Assembly: GCA_016719855.1 (NCBI GenBank)
Contig: JADJYH010000002.1
Location: 62,001 to 126,000, forward strand
Direction: 5' to 3'
DNA from: Saprospiraceae bacterium
GTDB lineage: Bacteria; Bacteroidota; Bacteroidia; Chitinophagales; Saprospiraceae
DNA: 64,000 nt
The notes beneath the pieces were generated by a model. That model was not told the DNA's origin. It saw only the letters and a list, made by a program, of their open reading frames with translations, and did not search any database. Shown piece by piece: positions 36,921-47,548 of the stretch; the first letter of the stretch is position 1, and each line of letters starts with the position of its first letter. The position numbers and the translations under genes are program-made.

Positions 36921-38972
36921 CTATACTTTCCAAAATCGTAGCAGCAACACCTCCATCGCCAAGGCAATCAATGCGATGATTATGCACCATTTCCAAAGCA
37001 CGACGCCCTTGCTTCGGTCGCTGACCAATTCTTCCAAGCTTGCCGATGCGTTGCCAGTCAGCACACTGATGTTGTTCCCCGCCTTTTCGCTGAGTGCTGA
37101 TTCCGAAAGATAACTTAGGTCGGACTCCCTGCGGTCGTAATTGAAGGCAAATTTTGACAAAGTTGAGTCGGCGTTGAGGAACAAATCATAATACCCAGCT
37201 TCGAAAATTTGGTTTTGCAGCCCGATAAAAACCTTGGACGCCACGATGCGCTGTTGTGGAATGAATTCTTCCGACACTTGGCCGCCTTCCTTGTTGCCGC
37301 CCTTCATTTTGTAAACGCTCTCGCCGCCCTTCACCAGGTTGTCCGTTTCAATGGTCTCGTCACGCCCGATGGTGTAGGCTATCGGGCGCTTTCGGGCGCT
37401 CGAAATGGCCATTTTGTAAAGCATTGGGATGAAAATCTCGCCGCTGTTGGCCAAGTTGTTCACGTCGGTGTTCAGCGGTGCGGCGCAGAGGTAGAGGATG
37501 CCCTGACCACTTTTAAACTTGCCAAGAAAAGTGCTTCCATCCCGGTAGGTCAGCAGTTTTTCCTCGCCCCGGCTGGCCATGCTGCTCAATTTGAAATTGC
37601 CCTTGGTGACTGGCAGTTTCAGGTTGGCCGATTTGTTTTCAAACACGTCCTTGAACACAAACTCTTCTGTGTTCACATCGGCCACGTTGCGTTCCGTTTG
37701 CTCGAAAGCTTGCAGTTCGTTGGCGGGGATGGACGACAGGAAAGCGTTGTAGCTTGCCGAATTGGCAGTAGCCGAAGGAAAAACGAGCACGTTTCCGCCG
37801 TTGCTGACGTACTGCCGCAGCTCTTGCGCCAAGCCGCTTGAAACGCCGTTCACACCGTTTACCACGATCAACTGGTACTCAGGAAATTTGGAGTAGGTGA
37901 TTTGGCTGACCGGTTGGTTGTTTACCTTAAAATAGCTGATGCCCTTGAAGGCCGCTTCGAGGTAGGGGCTTGGCGTCAACTCATTGATTACCAGTACATT
38001 GATTACCTCGGCCACGTTGTAGGTGAAAAAATAATGGTCGTCGAACTGCACGGGGTAGTCTGTCAGCGCCAGCTCGGCCTCGTGCCAACCTGGCTTTTGA
38101 ATGGTCACCACCACCGTGTCCAGCACCGAAGAACTGCCCGGTATGTTCATCTCGCCAACGGGCTTCGATTCGCCGTCGTACTTCACGGTGAGGCGTACGT
38201 TTTCAGCGGCTTCGCTGCTCCAGTTCTTCACCTTGACAATCAGCGAATTGGGTTGACTGAGCATCTGCACCGGTGCCTCAAACCAAGCGCTGTCAATGCT
38301 CACGTTCTTCTCCTGCACCGCTTGGAGCGGCACTAGGTTGACGGTCAGTAGCGTGTCTTTGAAGTTGTCGAGGTCGGCAATGTTTTTTTGAAAATCAGAA
38401 ATGACGTAGCTCACTTTGTTGATGCCCTTGCCGCTGCCCAATGCTTGCTTTTGCCTAGCCAGCACCTGTGAAACCGTCCTTACCGCTGGTGAAACCTTGA
38501 TTTCCTCCACCAATCCCATGGCCTCCTCCTTGCTCACCAGCCGCTGGTGTTTACCCTCAAAATCGTTCGTCAACACCTGGAACCTGTCTTCCACGGCGTA
38601 GGCCGAAATGATTTCCATTGCCCGTTTTTTTGCCTTCTCCATCAGCGGCGCATCTTCGCTTAAAGCACTCATGCTGAACGAGTTGTCCACAAAAATGCTC
38701 ACGGAGTTTTCACCTTGTTTTACCTCCACATCCTGTGGGATGAATGGCTGCGCAAACGCAAAAACCAGCATCGCCACGGCGAGGCAGCGGGCCAGCAGCA
38801 CGAGCAGGTTGCGCAACTTGCGACGGGAACTTGTCTCGTCCTTCACTTCCTTCAAAAAACGGACGTTGGTGAAATACACCTTTTTGAACCGCCTGAAATA
38901 AAACAAGTGGATGATGATGGGGATGGCCAGTGCGCCCAGAGCGAAGAGAAACCCAGGATATAAAAATTGCAT
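36921..38972 (-). CDS. BatA-domain / von Willebrand factor A-like membrane protein
   Basis: This 683-residue protein starts with the BatA N-terminal domain (FLYPGFLFALGALAIPIIIH, RFKKVYFTNVRFLKEV), two membrane helices within the first 80 residues. A VWA-like domain with a MIDAS motif DNSFSMS (about 92-98) comes next, then a large periplasmic region with a GATase-like glycine-rich patch (VNGVNGVSSGLAQELRQYVS). A final membrane helix precedes FWKV. BatA-type proteins sit with MoxR ATPases in Bacteroidota aerotolerance operons. No moxR or other bat genes flank it here, so the partner is elsewhere. No frame change. Confidence 0.85.
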   Translation of the reverse strand: MQFLYPGFLFALGALAIPIIIHLFYFRRFKKVYFTNVRFLKEVKDETSSRRKLRNLLVLLARCLAVAMLVFAFAQPFIPQDVEVKQGENSVSIFVDNSFSMSALSEDAPLMEKAKKRAMEIISAYAVEDRFQVLTNDFEGKHQRLVSKEEAMGLVEEIKVSPAVRTVSQVLARQKQALGSGKGINKVSYVISDFQKNIADLDNFKDTLLTVNLVPLQAVQEKNVSIDSAWFEAPVQMLSQPNSLIVKVKNWSSEAAENVRLTVKYDGESKPVGEMNIPGSSSVLDTVVVTIQKPGWHEAELALTDYPVQFDDHYFFTYNVAEVINVLVINELTPSPYLEAAFKGISYFKVNNQPVSQITYSKFPEYQLIVVNGVNGVSSGLAQELRQYVSNGGNVLVFPSATANSASYNAFLSSIPANELQAFEQTERNVADVNTEEFVFKDVFENKSANLKLPVTKGNFKLSSMASRGEEKLLTYRDGSTFLGKFKSGQGILYLCAAPLNTDVNNLANSGEIFIPMLYKMAISSARKRPIAYTIGRDETIETDNLVKGGESVYKMKGGNKEGGQVSEEFIPQQRIVASKVFIGLQNQIFEAGYYDLFLNADSTLSKFAFNYDRRESDLSYLSESALSEKAGNNISVLTGNASASLEELVSDRSKGVVLWKWCIIIALIALAMEVLLLRFWKV

Positions 38973-39160
38973 GTCGGATGTTTGATTCAGTGCCCAATTG
39001 CGGCAACAGCATGTACGCTTTAAACCTCAAATTGTTGTGTCAAATTCAGGTTTCCGTTGTCATCGGGGTTTTGTGAAAATTCAAGCCACGAAGTTATTGC
39101 TATCATTCCAGAATTGTTAATTTGCGGTGTCATTCGTTCCAATCACTCAAATCCTTGTTT

Positions 39161-39646
39161 ATGAAAAAGCACCACTACCTTTTGCTGGCTTCAGCCATCT
39201 TCTTGTGTACCCAGTGTACGCCCACCAAAGTGCTGCGCAGGGCTGATGCAAACAAGGAGACCATTCGCCTCTGGTACGAAGAAGGATGGAACAAGGGCCA
39301 AAACGAAATGTTGATTCCCCAAGTCTTTCATCCAATGTGGAGCGATGGCAACCCTATCCGTCCTGAATCGGAAGGGTTGGAAGGAATGTACGAATTGGTG
39401 AAGTTTTACAAGGAAGCATTTCCTGACGCACATTTCACCATTACCCATCTTTTTGCGGATGAAACACATGCGGCGGTTCGTTACGAGGTTAATGCCACGC
39501 ACAAGGGCGAGGCTTTCGGCATACCGGCTACGGGCAAGAAGTTCACCTCCACAGGCGTGGTCATCTATGAAATGAAAGACGGAAAAATTTTCCGCTCTTG
39601 GCAGGAGCTGGACTTGATGGGAATCGTCAACCAGCTAAAGGACTGA
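39161..39646 (+). CDS. SnoaL-like lipoprotein (ester cyclase family)
   Basis: This 161-residue protein has a signal peptide with a Cys after IFLCTQ (LCTQC), so it is probably a lipoprotein. The SnoaL/NTF2 fold follows: NKETIRLWYEEGWNKGQNEML, then VRYEVNATHKGEAFGIPATGKK and VVIYEMKDGKIFRSWQELD. The family ranges from polyketide cyclases to binding proteins. The catalytic role here is unknown. I chose the ATG at 39161 because MKKHHYLLL starts the signal peptide. The stop is two bases from that of the convergent glycosyltransferase, leaving no room for a terminator. Confidence 0.75.
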   Translation: MKKHHYLLLASAIFLCTQCTPTKVLRRADANKETIRLWYEEGWNKGQNEMLIPQVFHPMWSDGNPIRPESEGLEGMYELVKFYKEAFPDAHFTITHLFADETHAAVRYEVNATHKGEAFGIPATGKKFTSTGVVIYEMKDGKIFRSWQELDLMGIVNQLKD

Positions 39647-39648
39647 AC

Positions 39649-40428
39649 TCAATACCTGTTTTCGGCGAAAAATGCCCGCCAGACGATTTGCACATGTGCA
39701 AACAGATTCGGCCAAAACCCGTAGTGTTTTTTCAAAATCTCGTACCTGTCCCTGAGCGACTGGCGGTGGCGCTGTTTTGAAATGCCGCCTGTCAGGTAGT
39801 TTGCCAAAACCAGGTTCGTGTTCACGGTATGCCTGCTTTTTTTGAGTACCTCAATCACCCAGTCAATATCGGCGGCGAGGTTTCCATCCATGAAGTTTGG
39901 AGAGATGGCCCTTCGGGCAACAAAAGCCTGGTGGCAAACGACCATACCCAACCGCAGGCTTTCCCAGGTCAAATTTTCAGGCAGTTTTTGGGTCGTCAAC
40001 GCCGAGCGGGTGCCAAGCGGGTGCCTCGTGAAGGTCACGAGCATCGTTTCCCCGAAAAAAACATCGGTTTCCGGGGTGCGTTGCATCATCATTTTCTCTA
40101 CGGTTTGAGTCTCCAGCAATTCGTCCCCAGCATTGAGGAACCAAACGAAGTCGCCGGTGGCCATGCGCAGGCCCTTGTTCATGGCATCGTAAAGCCCTTT
40201 GTCTGGTTCGCTCACCCACTTGAAAATCTTGGCGTTCAGCAGTTTTTCGTTAGCGGCTTCCACCAATTTTATGGTTGTGGCAGTATGGTCGGTGGAGCCG
40301 CCATCCACGATGATGTACTCGATATGCGGATAGGTTTGCGCAAGCACGCTCCGAGCCGTTCCGTTCAGGTAGTAGGCCCCGTTGAAGACAACGGTGATGA
40401 TGCTGAGAAGTGGCGGTCGAGCTGTCAT
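39649..40428 (-). CDS. Family 2 glycosyltransferase
   Basis: This 259-residue cytosolic or peripheral glycosyltransferase has a GT-A fold. The nucleotide-sugar site opens LLSIITVVFNGAYYLNGT and continues IEYIIVDGGSTDHT. SEPDKGLYDAMNKGLRMATG and DFVWFLNAGDE supply the metal-binding acidic region. It transfers a sugar from an activated donor, probably to a surface polysaccharide. The donor and acceptor are unknown, and no other glycan genes lie beside it. Confidence 0.88.
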   Translation of the reverse strand: MTARPPLLSIITVVFNGAYYLNGTARSVLAQTYPHIEYIIVDGGSTDHTATTIKLVEAANEKLLNAKIFKWVSEPDKGLYDAMNKGLRMATGDFVWFLNAGDELLETQTVEKMMMQRTPETDVFFGETMLVTFTRHPLGTRSALTTQKLPENLTWESLRLGMVVCHQAFVARRAISPNFMDGNLAADIDWVIEVLKKSRHTVNTNLVLANYLTGGISKQRHRQSLRDRYEILKKHYGFWPNLFAHVQIVWRAFFAENRY

Positions 40429-40548
40429 GATGGCGAAGGTAAGTGGATTCTCTCGAATCGGAAAAACATCAGTTTGTGGCAGCTAATAGCCAGTTGGCTA
40501 CGTTTGAATTCTAACCTCTGTGAACTATTTTTTGGGTGATTAATTTCA

Positions 40549-40581
40549 TTGTGTCAATCCGTTGGATAAATTGGATATTTG
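40549..40581 (+). promoter_or_regulatory. Candidate promoter of the susC operon
   Basis: GATATTTG at 40574-40581 matches TAnnTTTG in seven of eight positions, with TTG at 40549-40551 and a 22-nt spacer. A 91-nt leader precedes the ATG at 40673. Moderate match only. Confidence 0.3.
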
Positions 40582-40672
40582 CGCCGCTCACATTGATGTC
40601 AAAACTTTTTTTCTGTTTTGCAACTAGCATTTTCACTCAAATAGATTTTCTCATTTCTAACTATAAGATTGT

Positions 40673-43599
40673 ATGAAACTATTTAACCACAACTTTTTAT
40701 TGCTCCTTGGGCTGGTGATGTTGCCTGCGCTGGCATTTAGTCAACGGACTATTTCCGGCACGGTGACCGATGGCAGCACGGGTGAGACCTTGATTGGTGC
40801 CAGTATTTTGGTGGTCGGAACCTCCTCAGGTACGGTCTCTGATATTGATGGCACTTACAGTTTGGTAGTTCCGGCAACGGCAACGACGCTCCGGTTCAGC
40901 TACACAGGCTACGAAACGGTGGATGTGACCCTCGGCGCTTCCAACACCGTTGATATCAGGATGACCCCAGGTACCCTTCTCAGCGAAATCGTCGTCATCG
41001 GCTACGGGGAGGTGAAGAAGGAGGATGCCACTGGCTCAGTGTCGGAAGTCAACTCCGAGGTTTTCAACAGAGGCTCCATTACTGCCCCGCAAGAACTGCT
41101 GGCGGGCAAGGTGGCAGGTGTGCAAATCACACCGAGTTCCGATCCAGGTGGCGGTGCGCAAATCCGCATCCGTGGCGGCTCTTCGCTCAGTGCCTCCAAC
41201 GACCCACTCATCGTGATTGACGGCATCCCGCTCGACAACAAGGGCATCTCCGGTGCAAGGAACATTTTCGACTTCGTTAACCCAAACGACATCGAGACCT
41301 TCACAGTACTGAAAGATGCTTCAGCAACGGCCATCTATGGCAGCAGGGCATCTAACGGCGTCATCTTGATTACCACCAAGAAAGGTAAACTCGGCCAAAA
41401 GGTGAAAGTGGAATACAACGGCAACGTATCGTTCAGCAATGCGCTCGAGACCAGCGATGTGCTGAGCGGCGAGGAGTTTCACGATTTGATTCACAGCCGC
41501 TTTGAAGAGGGCCACCCCGCCAACGACTTGGTTGGACACGAATCTACCGATTGGCAGGATGCCATCTATGAAACGGGCGTTGGACATGACCACAACCTGA
41601 ATTTCACGGGAGGTATCGGGGCAGTTCCCTATCGGGTTTCGGTGGGTTATACCGATAAGAAGGGGATACTCCTGACCGATAGGTACCAACGAACTACAGG
41701 TTCCATTAACCTATCTCCAAGGTTGATTGACAATCGCCTCCAAGTGAATCTGAGCTTGAAGGGCATGAACACAGATAACCGATTTGGAAACCGTGGCGCT
41801 ATTGGTTCGGCCATCGGATTTGACCCGACCCAACCTATATATGATGAAAACAGCCCTTACGGCGGTTATTTCACCTGGTTGCAGCCAAATGGCGAACCGA
41901 ATGTGTTGGCTGCTGCCAATCCTCTCGCACAGTTGCAGCTCCGCAAAGATGAATCGAATGTAAAGCGTTTTGTGGTGGGTTCCAGTTTTGACTATCGTTT
42001 CGGGTTTATGCCTGAACTTCGGGCGAACCTTAACTTGGCCTACGACAAGTCGTACGGCGAAGGAACAGTCAATGTGCCGGCAAATGCCTCCTTCGCATTT
42101 TTTGATGGCGGTACAAAAAACAAATACAGTCAAAGCAAGGAAAACAGCTTGCTCGAATTTTACCTTAATTATGCAAAAGAAATGGGGCAAACCAAGTTGG
42201 ACGTCATGGGCGGCTACTCTTGGCAGCGCAACTATTTTGAAGATGATTTCCAGAACAGCAACATTGCAGGCACAGAAGTTTCCGATGGCGACAACTCCGG
42301 CGAACTCTTCCTCGTGTCCTTGTTTGGCCGTGTGAACCTCACCTTCTTCGACCGGCTGTTGCTCACTGGTACCGTCCGCAGGGACGGCTCTTCCAGGTTC
42401 TCGGAGGACTCCCGCTGGGGCTTGTTCCCAGCAGCAGCTTTGGCGTATAAATTGGTGGACAACAATGGAAAAGGCACGCTTTCCACCCTCAAGGCCCGCA
42501 TTGGTTGGGGCGTGACGGGCCAACAGGAAATTGGTGACTACTACGTTCACCTGCCACGCTACCTTGCCAGTTTCGAAAATGCTGGCTACCAATTTGGCGA
42601 CACCTTCGTACAGACATTGCGCGCCGGTGGCTATGACAGCAAAATCAAGTGGGAAGAAACCACGACGATCAATGCTGGCATTGATTACGGGTTTCTCGAT
42701 GAACGGATTTACGGCTCCATCGAATACTATCAGCGGACTACGGAAGACCTGCTGAACTTCATCCCCGTGCCTGCTGGTTCGAACCTTACCAACTTCATCA
42801 ACACCAATATTGGTGATTTGGAAAACAAAGGCGTCGAGTTCTCCATCAACCTAAACCCGATACGCAGCCAAGAAATGAACTGGGATTTTGGCTTCAACCT
42901 GACGGCCAATAAAAACAAAATCACAAAGCTTACCTATTCCGACGACCCAAACTACAACGGCGTTCTGACGGGCGGCATCAGTGGTGGTGTTGGCAACACG
43001 GCTCAAATCCATAGCGTTGGCTTCCCGCCAACTCGTTCTATGTGTACGAACAAGTGTACGATGTGGCAGGAGTTCCCATTGAGGGTCTTTATGTTGACCG
43101 TAATGAAGACGGCATCTTGAATGAGGACGACAAATATCGCTTGGAAAAAGCTGCGCCAGACTATTTCCTGGGCTTCACGTCCACGTTCAACTACGGCAAT
43201 TTCGATTTCTCATTTGCTGGCCGCGCCAATATCGGCAACTATGTTTACAACAACGTTCAGTCCGGCACGAGTTACGCCAATTTATACCAGACAACCAACT
43301 ATCTGAACAACGTAAACTCAATCGCCTCCTACCTGGACTTTAACATCGCCAACGACGATTACCTGAGCGATTACTTTGTTCAAAATGCGTCGTTTCTGCG
43401 ACTGGACCATGTAACTTTGGGTTACAATTTTGGCGACATGCTGGACAAGATTGACTTCCTCAAGCTGTTTGTAACGGTTCAAAACCCATTGCTCATTACG
43501 GATTACAAGGGCATTGACCCAGAGATTGACAACGGCATTGACAACAATTTTTACCCTCGTTCACGTACAATCTTGTTTGGCCTGAACGCCCGGTTTTGA
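40673..43599 (+). CDS. SusC/RagA TonB-linked outer-membrane transporter, one frame change
   Basis: This outer-membrane channel of about 975 residues imports oligosaccharides with its SusD lid, energised by TonB. It has a signal peptide (LLLGLVMLPALAFSQ), a carboxypeptidase regulatory-like domain (RTISGTVTDGSTGETLIGAS) and a plug with the SusC hallmark VLKDASATAIYGSRASNGVI. The barrel ends YPRSRTILFGLNARF with a terminal Phe. The frame changes at about 43026-43032, where one missing C would give GFPPNSFYVYEQVYD. SusD begins 22 bases after its stop, so the pair is cotranscribed. Confidence 0.92.
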
Positions 43600-43621
43600 T
43601 AAATCATAAAAATTAAAGCAC

Positions 43622-45825
43622 ATGAAATTATTTTCATTTTCCAAAATATTCTGGTTGACGGGCGTCCTAGTGGTGTTCTCGTCCTGCTTCAAGGACCTCG
43701 ACACCGTGCCCACCGACAAGGACGAACTCACGTCGGCTGCGGTGTTCGAGAATCCGGACAACTACAAAAAAGTGCTGGCTCGACTTTATGCGGGTCTGTC
43801 CGTTACGGGCCAGCAAGGCCCAGCCGGGCAAGCTGACATTAGTGGTATTGACGAGGGATTTGGTGGATACCTCAGGATGCTGTGGTACCTTCAGGAACTT
43901 TCAACGGATGAGGCTGTCATTGGTTGGAACGACCAAACCATCAAAGACTTCCACGAACAAGATTGGAGCGCAGACGATGGCTTTATTTATGCAACGTACA
44001 GTAGAGTTTTTTACCAGATTTCCATTTGCAACGAGTTCCTTCGGGAGACTACAGATGCCAAAATGGACGATCGGGGTGTGGACGCTGCTTTGCGCGCTGA
44101 GATAAAAACCTACCGCGCCGAGGCCCGTTTCTTGCGCGCACTCAGCTACTACCATGCCCTTGACCTTTTCCGCAACGTGCCATTTGTGACCGAAGAGGAC
44201 GCTGTTGGTGCTTTCTTCCTACCCAGATTTCTGCCGACGACCTCTACACTTGGCTGGAAACAGAAATCAAGGCATTTGAAGTTGACCTAGCTGCTCCTCG
44301 CAGCAATGAGTACGGCCGTGCCGACCAAGCTGCTGCTTGGATGCTGCTTTCTAAACTGTACCTGAACGCCGAGGTTTATGTTGGCAAAAATGCCTATTCC
44401 GATGCAGTCACGTATTCGAAAAAGGTAATTGATGCGGGCTACGAGTTGGAACCCAGTTACCCAAACCTGTTTCTCGCCGATAACAACAAATCGAAGGAAA
44501 TCATCTTTCCGGTAACTTTTGACGGTGTTCACACCCGTTCCTATGCTGGCATGACCTTTTTAATCCATGCACCTGTTGGTGGCAGCATGAACCCTGCCGA
44601 CTTTGGCATTGACGGCGGCTGGGGTGGCTTGCGAACCACCAGTGCCATCGTGAACAAATACCCTGCGCCCGGCAGTGGTGGCAGCATCATTGTTTCACCA
44701 AACCAAGGCAACACAGGCTATCCCGTGGTCAACGTTCCAGGCAGCTATCAGGGCTGGGACCCAGCGCTTGCCACGACGGTGTTGTCCTCGCCAAACAGTG
44801 ACGACAAGTACGAAGGCTATTTCTGGTTTGATGCCAATACGGAGTTCAAGTTTGCCCTCGGTGGTTGGGACACCAACTGGGGCGATACGGGTGTTGACGG
44901 CACGCTCGACCTAGGTGGCGACAACCTAAAAGTGACGGAGGACGGTTTTTACAAAATAGACGTTGACCTCACCGCCCTCACTTACACGATATTGAAAACT
45001 GAGTGGGGCCTGATAGGGTCGGCTGCGCCCAATGGTTGGGACAGCGACGTGAACATGACCTACGATACGACGGAAAATGCTTGGACCATCACTGCCGACC
45101 TCGTGGCTGGTGAAGCCAAGTTCCGGGCAAACGATGGCTGGGACTTGAACTACGGCGACGACGGCGCCGATGCTATTTTGGACGCTGGAGGTGCCAATAT
45201 CGCTATTCCAGCCAATGGTCCTTATCTCATCAAATTGTACCTAGACAGCCCAGACCACACGTATTCTATTGAAAAATTGGCCACTGAATCAGATTCACGT
45301 AACCAGTTTTACTCGGACGGCCAGAGCTTGGAAATTGCGGACATTTCGCTGTTTACCGAAGGTTATGCCGTTGGCAAATACAAGAACGTGACTTCGACGG
45401 GGGCAGTAGGTTCCGACCTCACGTTTGTGGACACCGATTTCCCGATGTTCCGCTTGGCCGATGCCTATTTGATGTATGCTGAGGCCGTGCTGCGTGGCGG
45501 CGGCGGTGGCGACCAAGCCACTGCGTTGCAATACGTGAACGCTTTGCGTGAGCGGGCCTACGGTGGCACTTCTGGCAACATCAGCAGTGCCGACCTGACG
45601 CTGGATTTCCTCCTCGACGAGCGAGCAAGGGAACTCCTCTGGGAAGGCCATCGCCGCACAGACCTGGTGCGCTACGGTCAGTTCACAAATGGCACTTATC
45701 TGTGGCCTTGGAAAGGTGGTGTTGCTGAAGGTGTTTCGGTGGATGCTTGCAGAGACATTTACCCGATACCATCACAAGACCTCAACGCCAACAACAAGTT
45801 GGAGCAAAACTCCGATTGTTATTGA
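43622..45825 (+). CDS. SusD/RagB lipoprotein with two inserted SusE/F-like modules, one frame change
   Basis: This surface lipoprotein of about 734 residues has a signal peptide with lipobox FSSC. The first 360 residues and the last 180 have SusD features: TPR-like helices, QTIKDFHEQDW, FRLADAYLMYAEAVL and ERARELLWEGHRRTDLVRYG. Between them two beta-sandwich modules of about 90 residues are inserted (about 371-458 and 463-551), each with a PxGW or YQGWD start and DGFYKIDVDLTALTYTI-like end, as in the starch-binding domains of SusE/SusF. The frame changes at about 44218-44228: one missing C in CCCAG gives LPQISADDLYTW. It binds and delivers glycans to SusC. Confidence 0.88.
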
Positions 45826-45844
45826 TTGGTTTAATTGAAAATTA

Positions 45845-45883
45845 GGGCGAAGTGGCAATGGTGCTACCATTTCCACTTCGCCT
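45845..45883 (+). promoter_or_regulatory. Stem-loop between susD and susE-like genes
   Basis: GGGCGAAGTGGCAATGGT and ACCATTTCCACTTCGCC form a stem of about 17 pairs with a tiny loop, in the 76-base gap between the genes. No U-tract follows, so it may stabilise or partially attenuate rather than terminate the message. Confidence 0.6.
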
Positions 45884-45901
45884 TCCATAAATCAAAATAA
45901 A

Positions 45902-47023
45902 ATGATTCGTAAATATTTCACTTTACTGCTTGCTGCTGCCTTATTGTTGCAGGCTTGCAGCGACGACAAACTCGATCCGGTCCTGACCTTGAACAAGGCT
46001 CAGGAAATCACAAACCCGACATCGAGCACATCATACACATTAACTGCTGCCGCCAAGGATGATGTCTTCGAAAATATCACTTGGACAGCTGCCGACTTCA
46101 GTCTGACCAATGTGCCCAAGACAACATATACCCTCCAGATGGACTTGGCAGGCAATCAATTCTCTTCCCCTGCCAATTTAACGACCACCGCTGAATTGAA
46201 CTTTGAAATTACAGTGGGAGAGTTTAATAACAAGCTGCTATCCAAGGGGGCGGCTCCCGATGCACCTGTTGATGTTGAGTTGAGGGTAGTGGCCAACAAA
46301 GAATTGAAACTGGATGATATTTACTCTGAGGTGGTGACGATATCCGTGACGCCTTATGGTGCTACCGTAATTGTCAAGCCTGTTTATCTTCTTGGCGATG
46401 CCACACTTGCGGGTTGGGACAATCAGGCTGCGCTGCCTTTTACCTATTTAGATGGTGGTCGTTTCGAAATAGTGACCACGCTGACGGGTGGTCTGAACTG
46501 GAAGTTCATTTCCACGCTCGGCCAATGGGCGCCACAATGGGGTACTGATGCCACTGGATTGCCTGAAAGTGGACCACTAGTTTACAGGCCAACCGAATCG
46601 GAACCAGACCCACAGGCCATTATCGCACCAGCCATTACCAGTCAGTATAAGATTATCGTGGACACCGCTTTACTGACTTACGAGGTATTTGAGTTCGGGG
46701 ATGTTTACTTGCTTGGGGATGCAACGATACCAGGTTGGGACAACAACACCGCGCTGCCATTCACCAAAGTATCCGAAGGCAAATATTCCATTATTACCAC
46801 CCTTGCAGGTGCCGGTAAATATTGGAAGATCATTGATGAGCGTGGTGCATGGGCACCACAATGGGGAACCGACGGAACAGGCACTGCCGATGCTGGAATC
46901 CTGGCCTACCGTCCAACCGAAGCCGACCCAGACCCAGCCGGTATTCCTGCACCAGACGATGCTGGAACCTACAAAATTGAAATTGACATTATCAACTTGA
47001 CCTACACGGTTACGTTGCAATAG
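45902..47023 (+). CDS. SusE/SusF-like surface glycan-binding lipoprotein
   Basis: This 373-residue protein has lipobox LLQAC (Cys19). A SusE-type N-terminal domain follows (about 20-160). Two similar C-terminal modules follow, starting VYLLGDATLAGWDNQAALPF and VYLLGDATIPGWDNNTALPF, each with a WAPQWGTD turn and a closing YKI-(E/I)D strand. Such modules bind starch-like or other glycans at the cell surface. It is the third gene of the operon after susC and susD; no glycoside hydrolase or regulator is in the window. The two modules are close paralogues of one another. Confidence 0.85.
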   Translation: MIRKYFTLLLAAALLLQACSDDKLDPVLTLNKAQEITNPTSSTSYTLTAAAKDDVFENITWTAADFSLTNVPKTTYTLQMDLAGNQFSSPANLTTTAELNFEITVGEFNNKLLSKGAAPDAPVDVELRVVANKELKLDDIYSEVVTISVTPYGATVIVKPVYLLGDATLAGWDNQAALPFTYLDGGRFEIVTTLTGGLNWKFISTLGQWAPQWGTDATGLPESGPLVYRPTESEPDPQAIIAPAITSQYKIIVDTALLTYEVFEFGDVYLLGDATIPGWDNNTALPFTKVSEGKYSIITTLAGAGKYWKIIDERGAWAPQWGTDGTGTADAGILAYRPTEADPDPAGIPAPDDAGTYKIEIDIINLTYTVTLQ

Positions 47024-47053
47024 ACTACAGGTTCTTTTTCCTGTCAACATGGC

Positions 47054-47090
47054 AAAGCCGGATAAATCCAAATGTGATTTGTCCGGCTTT
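47054..47090 (+). terminator. Terminator of the susCDE operon
   Basis: AAAGCCGGATAAATCC and GATTTGTCCGGCTTT are inverted with one mismatch around a short loop, followed by CTTATCTTT. It lies 31 bases after the stop. Confidence 0.75.
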
Positions 47091-47092
47091 CT

Positions 47093-47100
47093 TATCTTTG
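47093..47100 (+). promoter_or_regulatory. Candidate -7 box of NTF2-like gene
   Basis: TATCTTTG matches TAnnTTTG and lies just after the terminator, 46 bases before the ATG at 47147. No correctly spaced TTG is seen. Confidence 0.3.
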
Positions 47101-47146
47101 ATGCCATAATCAATCTGGAAAACCTCATTATTACAACCTCCTACAA

Positions 47147-47545
47147 ATGACAGCTTTAGAAACTGCAAAACAATACTACAACTGTTTCAACGCCAAAGAC
47201 TTCCAAGGCATGTTGAGCCTGCTCGACCCCAATATTCGCCACGAACCCAACCAGGGCGAACCACGAATCGGCATTGAAAAATTTGCAGAGTTCCTCCAAC
47301 TCATGGAGGACAGCTACGATGAAACGTTGACTGGATTGACATTTTTTACCGAACCGAACGATAAAAAAGTAGCGGTCGAGTTCATCGTCAGTGGCAAATA
47401 CTTGAAGGCCGATGATGGTATGCCAGCTGCGCATGGCCAAAGCTATGTGCTGCCAGCCGCCGCCTTTTTGGAGATAAAAAACGGTAAAATCACCCGAGTG
47501 ACCACCTACTACAACCTGGCACTTTGGATAAAATTGGTTTCCTGA
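47147..47545 (+). CDS. NTF2-like (ketosteroid-isomerase-related) protein
   Basis: This 132-residue single-domain protein of the NTF2/SnoaL fold starts ALETAKQYYNCFNAKDFQGML. It has the conserved hydrophobic and HEP residues of this group, and closes AAAFLEIKNGKITRVTTYYN. No signal peptide. The family holds isomerases and binding proteins; its reaction is unknown. The GNAT gene starts 3 bases after its stop, so the two form an operon. Such small fold-pairs recur in Bacteroidota, but no function is known. Confidence 0.75.
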   Translation: MTALETAKQYYNCFNAKDFQGMLSLLDPNIRHEPNQGEPRIGIEKFAEFLQLMEDSYDETLTGLTFFTEPNDKKVAVEFIVSGKYLKADDGMPAAHGQSYVLPAAAFLEIKNGKITRVTTYYNLALWIKLVS

Positions 47546-47548
47546 AAA

